From assembly GCA_964591275.1 (NCBI GenBank), contig CAZQAE010000115.1, forward strand, positions 1 to 12,265: 12,265 nucleotides of DNA, read 5' to 3'. Of this stretch, positions 12,021-12,265 are shown piece after piece. The stretch comes from G963674685 sp964591275 (GTDB lineage: Bacteria; Lernaellota; Lernaellaia; JACKCT01). How positions within the stretch are numbered: the stretch's first letter is position 1; each line of letters opens with the position of its first letter. A program made the position numbers and the translations under genes. A model generated the notes under the pieces. It made no database searches. It was given only the letters and a program-made list of their open reading frames with translations, and was not told the DNA's origin.

Positions 12021-12265
12021 TCAGCAGCCGCAGCCGTCGTCGTCGTCGTCGTCATCGTCGCCACCCTGAGCGTCGTCGTCGTCAACATCATCGTCAGCGT
12101 CGCTGTCGAAAGTCGCGGTGCCTGCGGCCCACTCTCCGCCGGCGGGAAGTGCTTTCCAGTCGAAGCCGTCGGTGGGACTATCATCAGTAGTGGCGAGGAA
12201 GGAAAACTCAAGAGCTTCGCCTTCGTGAATGTCGCACACCATCGAGGAAGATGCGAGCAGGCCGG
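12021..12265 (-). CDS. Partial gene: C-terminus of a protein with Asp-rich tail ending GCGC
   Basis: Only the 3' end is in the window; the frame stays open to base 12265, giving 80 residues. A first internal Met at 12242 is not a credible start because the frame continues upstream (GLLASSS before it). The visible part reads as an extracellular-type beta-rich segment (EGEALEFSFLATTDDSPTDG, then FDWKALPAGGEWAAGTATFD), followed by DSDADDDVDDDDAQGG, eight Asp and GCGC before TGA. The tail matches in style and terminus that of the protease at 5318-6775, while the preceding domains show no resemblance. A strong terminator follows. The function of the main body cannot be judged from this fragment, though the shared tail suggests that it too is exported. 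Confidence 0.8.
   Translation of the reverse strand, partial: GLLASSSMVCDIHEGEALEFSFLATTDDSPTDGFDWKALPAGGEWAAGTATFDSDADDDVDDDDAQGGDDDDDDDDGCGC

Noticed and set aside
1..12265. tRNA, rRNA, CRISPR array or insertion sequence with transposase
   Set aside because: No cloverleaf, rRNA-like block, regularly spaced repeat-spacer array or transposase frame could be seen in the window.

Overview
The window looks like chromosomal DNA from a Gram-negative bacterium with moderately high GC. It has genes for lipoprotein maturation (lgt), the MEP isoprenoid pathway (ispH), tRNA modification (trmD) and extracytoplasmic glycosyl transfer, plus secreted proteins with Sec or lipoprotein signals. The style (CCYG-type Lgt, UbiA relative, a lysyl-endopeptidase-like protease, Asp-rich C-terminal tails) suggests a deltaproteobacterium-like or candidate-phylum lineage. 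This placement is inference: no rRNA or other decisive marker is present.

Layout. Bases 1-434 are non-coding, with hairpins, a heptamer repeat and a candidate promoter. lgt (435-1226, +) is followed 37 bp later by a long + gene (1264-3012) that fuses a complete IspH to a UbiA-type membrane prenyltransferase. A 463-bp hairpin-rich gap separates it from a convergent GT-C glycosyltransferase gene (3476-5134, -). A 183-bp divergent region with two palindromes leads to a secreted protease (5318-6775, +) ending in a 69-residue Asp-rich tail closed by Gly-Cys-Gly-Cys. Then come a possible 30-codon membrane peptide, a TrmD with an unexplained C-terminal extension of about 135 residues, and a second GT-C glycosyltransferase 10 bp behind it. 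A 334-bp gap holds two REP-like hairpins in mirror orientation. The window closes with a membrane-anchored SGNH hydrolase (+), a convergent putative lipoprotein (-), a clear terminator, and the 3' end of a - strand gene whose product also ends in an Asp-rich tail plus Gly-Cys-Gly-Cys.

How the genes fit together. Most genes serve the cell envelope: Lgt anchors lipoproteins (one candidate substrate is encoded at 11138-11845), the IspH-UbiA fusion links isoprenoid precursor supply to prenyl transfer, the two GT-C enzymes probably use polyprenyl-phosphate sugars, and the SGNH hydrolase may add or remove acyl groups on glycans. No single operon ties them together, so this is a thematic grouping and not a demonstrated pathway.

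The most novel signal is the shared poly-Asp plus terminal GCGC tail on two otherwise dissimilar proteins, which looks like an undescribed C-terminal sorting, anchoring or cross-linking module. Next in interest are the IspH-UbiA fusion, the mirrored REP pair and the extended TrmD.
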